Assembly: GCA_023436075.1 (NCBI GenBank)
Contig: JAEZKS010000180.1
Location: forward strand, 1-6,017
Length of the DNA stretch: 6,017 nucleotides
Origin: Methanobacteriota archaeon
GTDB taxonomy: Archaea > Halobacteriota > Methanocellia > Methanocellales > Methanocellaceae
Direction of reading: 5' to 3'
Part shown: piece by piece, positions 4,900 to 6,017 of the stretch
Position numbering within the stretch: the stretch's first letter is position 1
How the letters are laid out: every line of letters starts with the position of its first letter
Program-made: the position numbers and the translations under genes
The notes under the pieces: generated by a model
What the model saw: only the letters and a program-made list of their open reading frames with translations
Databases searched by the model: none
Told to the model about the DNA's origin: nothing

Positions 4900-5988
4900 A
4901 TGGCGATCATAGGAGGAGATAAGAAGAGCATCATCGGCGCCGCCACCATAGCGTGGGAAGACGTCGAGAAGCGCGACAACATCATGTGGAAAGTGCCACG
5001 CAACATCAAGCTGAACGACAACATCGTGGTCCGCGAGGACGAGTACGCCGTCTTCTACCGCGACGGCAAGGCGCTGGACTACATAGACCGGCCGGACCGG
5101 TACGCGCTGACGTCTATGAACATGCCGATCGTCGGTCGGATCGTCGAGTTCCTCTCCGGCGTGCGGCAGGACGCTGAGGTCTACTACCTCCAGAAGCGTG
5201 TCTTCGACGGCAAGTTCGGCAGCAAGCAGCCCTACGTATTCCGTGACAAGGACTTCGGCATGGTCAACCTGCGGGTGTTCGGCGAGTTCCGGTACAAGGT
5301 CCTCAAGCCCATGAACTTCATCAACCAGTTCGTGGGTACATTCAGCTACACCACGTCGGCGGAGGTCGAGGATCGGATCAAGGAACAGCTGATCATGGTC
5401 CTGTACGACGTCCTCGGAGACGCGAAGAACAAGGGCCTTGGCGTCGCGGACCTGGCGGCCAACCTGACCAACCTGGAGCAGGCGCTGCTCGAGCGGTGCA
5501 AGTCCCACTTCGACCTGTATGGCATCCTGATCGACAAGCTCTCGGGCCTGTACATCAACCTGCCAGAGGAAGTCCAGAAGGCGGTAGACACCCGGTCCTC
5601 CATGGGCGTACTCGGCACCAACTACATGCAATACCAGGCCGGCCAGGCGATGCGCGAGGCGGCGCAGAACACGTCGGGCGGCGCCGCTGGCGCGGGCGTC
5701 GGCGTGGGCGCGGGCTTCGGCCTTGGCTACGGGATGATCGACCAGATGCGGCAGGGCATGCAGCAGCCCACGCAGCAACAGCCACAGCAACAGCAGGAGA
5801 CCCAGCAGCAGCCGGCAGCGACGGCGGGCAGGCCATGCTCTAAGTGCGGTGCCACTGTGCCATCGGGCGCCAAGTTCTGCCCCAACTGTGGAGAGAAACA
5901 GGCTACTGCAAGCTTCTGTCCCAACTGCGGCGCTCAGGTGCCGGCGGGTGCGAAGTTCTGTCCGTCCTGCGGCAATAAACTAGGGTGA
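4900..5988 (+). CDS. SPFH/Band-7 domain protein with C-terminal double zinc ribbon (YdjI-like)
   Basis: A 362-residue protein. Residues ~20-240 are an SPFH (Band-7) domain of the kind annotated 'virion core protein-like' (B. subtilis YdjI type): start WKVPRNIKLNDNIVVREDEYAVF, the middle VNLRVFGEFRYKV at 122-134, and a helical part around SAEVEDRIKEQL to YGILIDKLSGLYI. There is no N-terminal membrane helix, so membrane contact is peripheral. A Gly/Ala-rich linker (259-277) and a Gln-rich stretch (288-304) follow. Two zinc ribbons close the protein: Cys313/316/327/330 and Cys340/343/354/357, each CxxC-x10-CxxC, which should bind one zinc each. SPFH proteins assemble into large membrane-associated rings; YdjI-type genes are linked to envelope stress and PspA-like proteins in bacteria. 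The function in this organism is inferred. Translation is coupled to the helical-protein gene (no intergenic base) and the next gene starts four bases on. Confidence 0.88.
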   Translation: MAIIGGDKKSIIGAATIAWEDVEKRDNIMWKVPRNIKLNDNIVVREDEYAVFYRDGKALDYIDRPDRYALTSMNMPIVGRIVEFLSGVRQDAEVYYLQKRVFDGKFGSKQPYVFRDKDFGMVNLRVFGEFRYKVLKPMNFINQFVGTFSYTTSAEVEDRIKEQLIMVLYDVLGDAKNKGLGVADLAANLTNLEQALLERCKSHFDLYGILIDKLSGLYINLPEEVQKAVDTRSSMGVLGTNYMQYQAGQAMREAAQNTSGGAAGAGVGVGAGFGLGYGMIDQMRQGMQQPTQQQPQQQQETQQQPAATAGRPCSKCGATVPSGAKFCPNCGEKQATASFCPNCGAQVPAGAKFCPSCGNKLG

Positions 5989-5992
5989 ATCG

Positions 5993-6017
5993 ATGCCTGA
6001 GTTCCGCTGTAATAAGT
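5993..6017 (+). CDS. Start of a third operon gene, probable zinc-ribbon protein (3' truncated)
   Basis: The ATG at 5993 follows the SPFH stop by four bases, and AGGGTGA (5982-5988), overlapping that stop, is a Shine-Dalgarno match. Only eight residues are visible, MPEFRCNK. A single cysteine preceded by an aromatic-basic pair is how many zinc-ribbon proteins begin (a Cys-x-x-Cys pair at residue ~6). A zinc-ribbon partner would fit the YdjG-YdjH-YdjI type of locus, but this rests on position and eight residues. Confidence 0.5.

Noticed and set aside
4474..5790. 438-residue open frame on the minus strand
   Set aside because: It is antisense to the helical-protein and SPFH genes. Its length comes from high GC and third-position bias of the real genes; its translation is Arg/Val/Leu/His-rich with no recognisable domain.

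Overview
The window looks like part of a methanogen-type euryarchaeal chromosome. The genes start behind GGAGGTGA-like Shine-Dalgarno sites. The promoters are BRE/TATA boxes about 26 bases from a plausible start point, with no bacterial -35/-10 pairs. Transcripts end in oligo-T tracts. A secreted protein is loaded with N-glycosylation sequons, and there is an SatP/AceTr acetate transporter. GC is moderate to high (lower in gene 1). Methanocella or a relative is my best guess, from gene style and from the fact that these hydrogenotrophs assimilate acetate. It is not proven by any marker gene here.

Layout. (1) 1-446: the 3' end of a repetitive surface-type protein whose start lies off the left edge. 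(2) 565-786: a 73-residue orphan protein. (3) 889-2076 (+): an MFS transporter. It converges on (4) 2257-2853 (-): an acetate-uptake (SatP/AceTr/YaaH) channel. Between their stop codons lies a 183-base imperfect inverted repeat built of 9-base CTCTGTG-type units, with oligo-T tracts for both strands in its loop. (5) 2854-3106: a divergent promoter region with several short palindromes. (6) 3107-4060 (+): a secreted Asn/Ser/Thr-rich protein with 12 sequons, ten of them in 64 residues. (7) 4061-4374: a non-coding leader region with a stop-codon hairpin, a second copy of the 9-base CTCTGYG unit array, a TATA box, a GC hairpin and a small tandem repeat. (8) 4375-6017 (+): a tight operon of a 174-residue helical protein, an SPFH/Band-7 protein with two C-terminal zinc ribbons, and the first codons of a third gene that begins like another zinc-ribbon protein.

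The most interesting parts are the SPFH operon, which resembles membrane-stress (Psp/YdjI-like) loci but has an uncharacterised helical partner, and the dispersed 9-base-period element that appears at two gene ends. The rest are single transport or surface genes with no evident common pathway.
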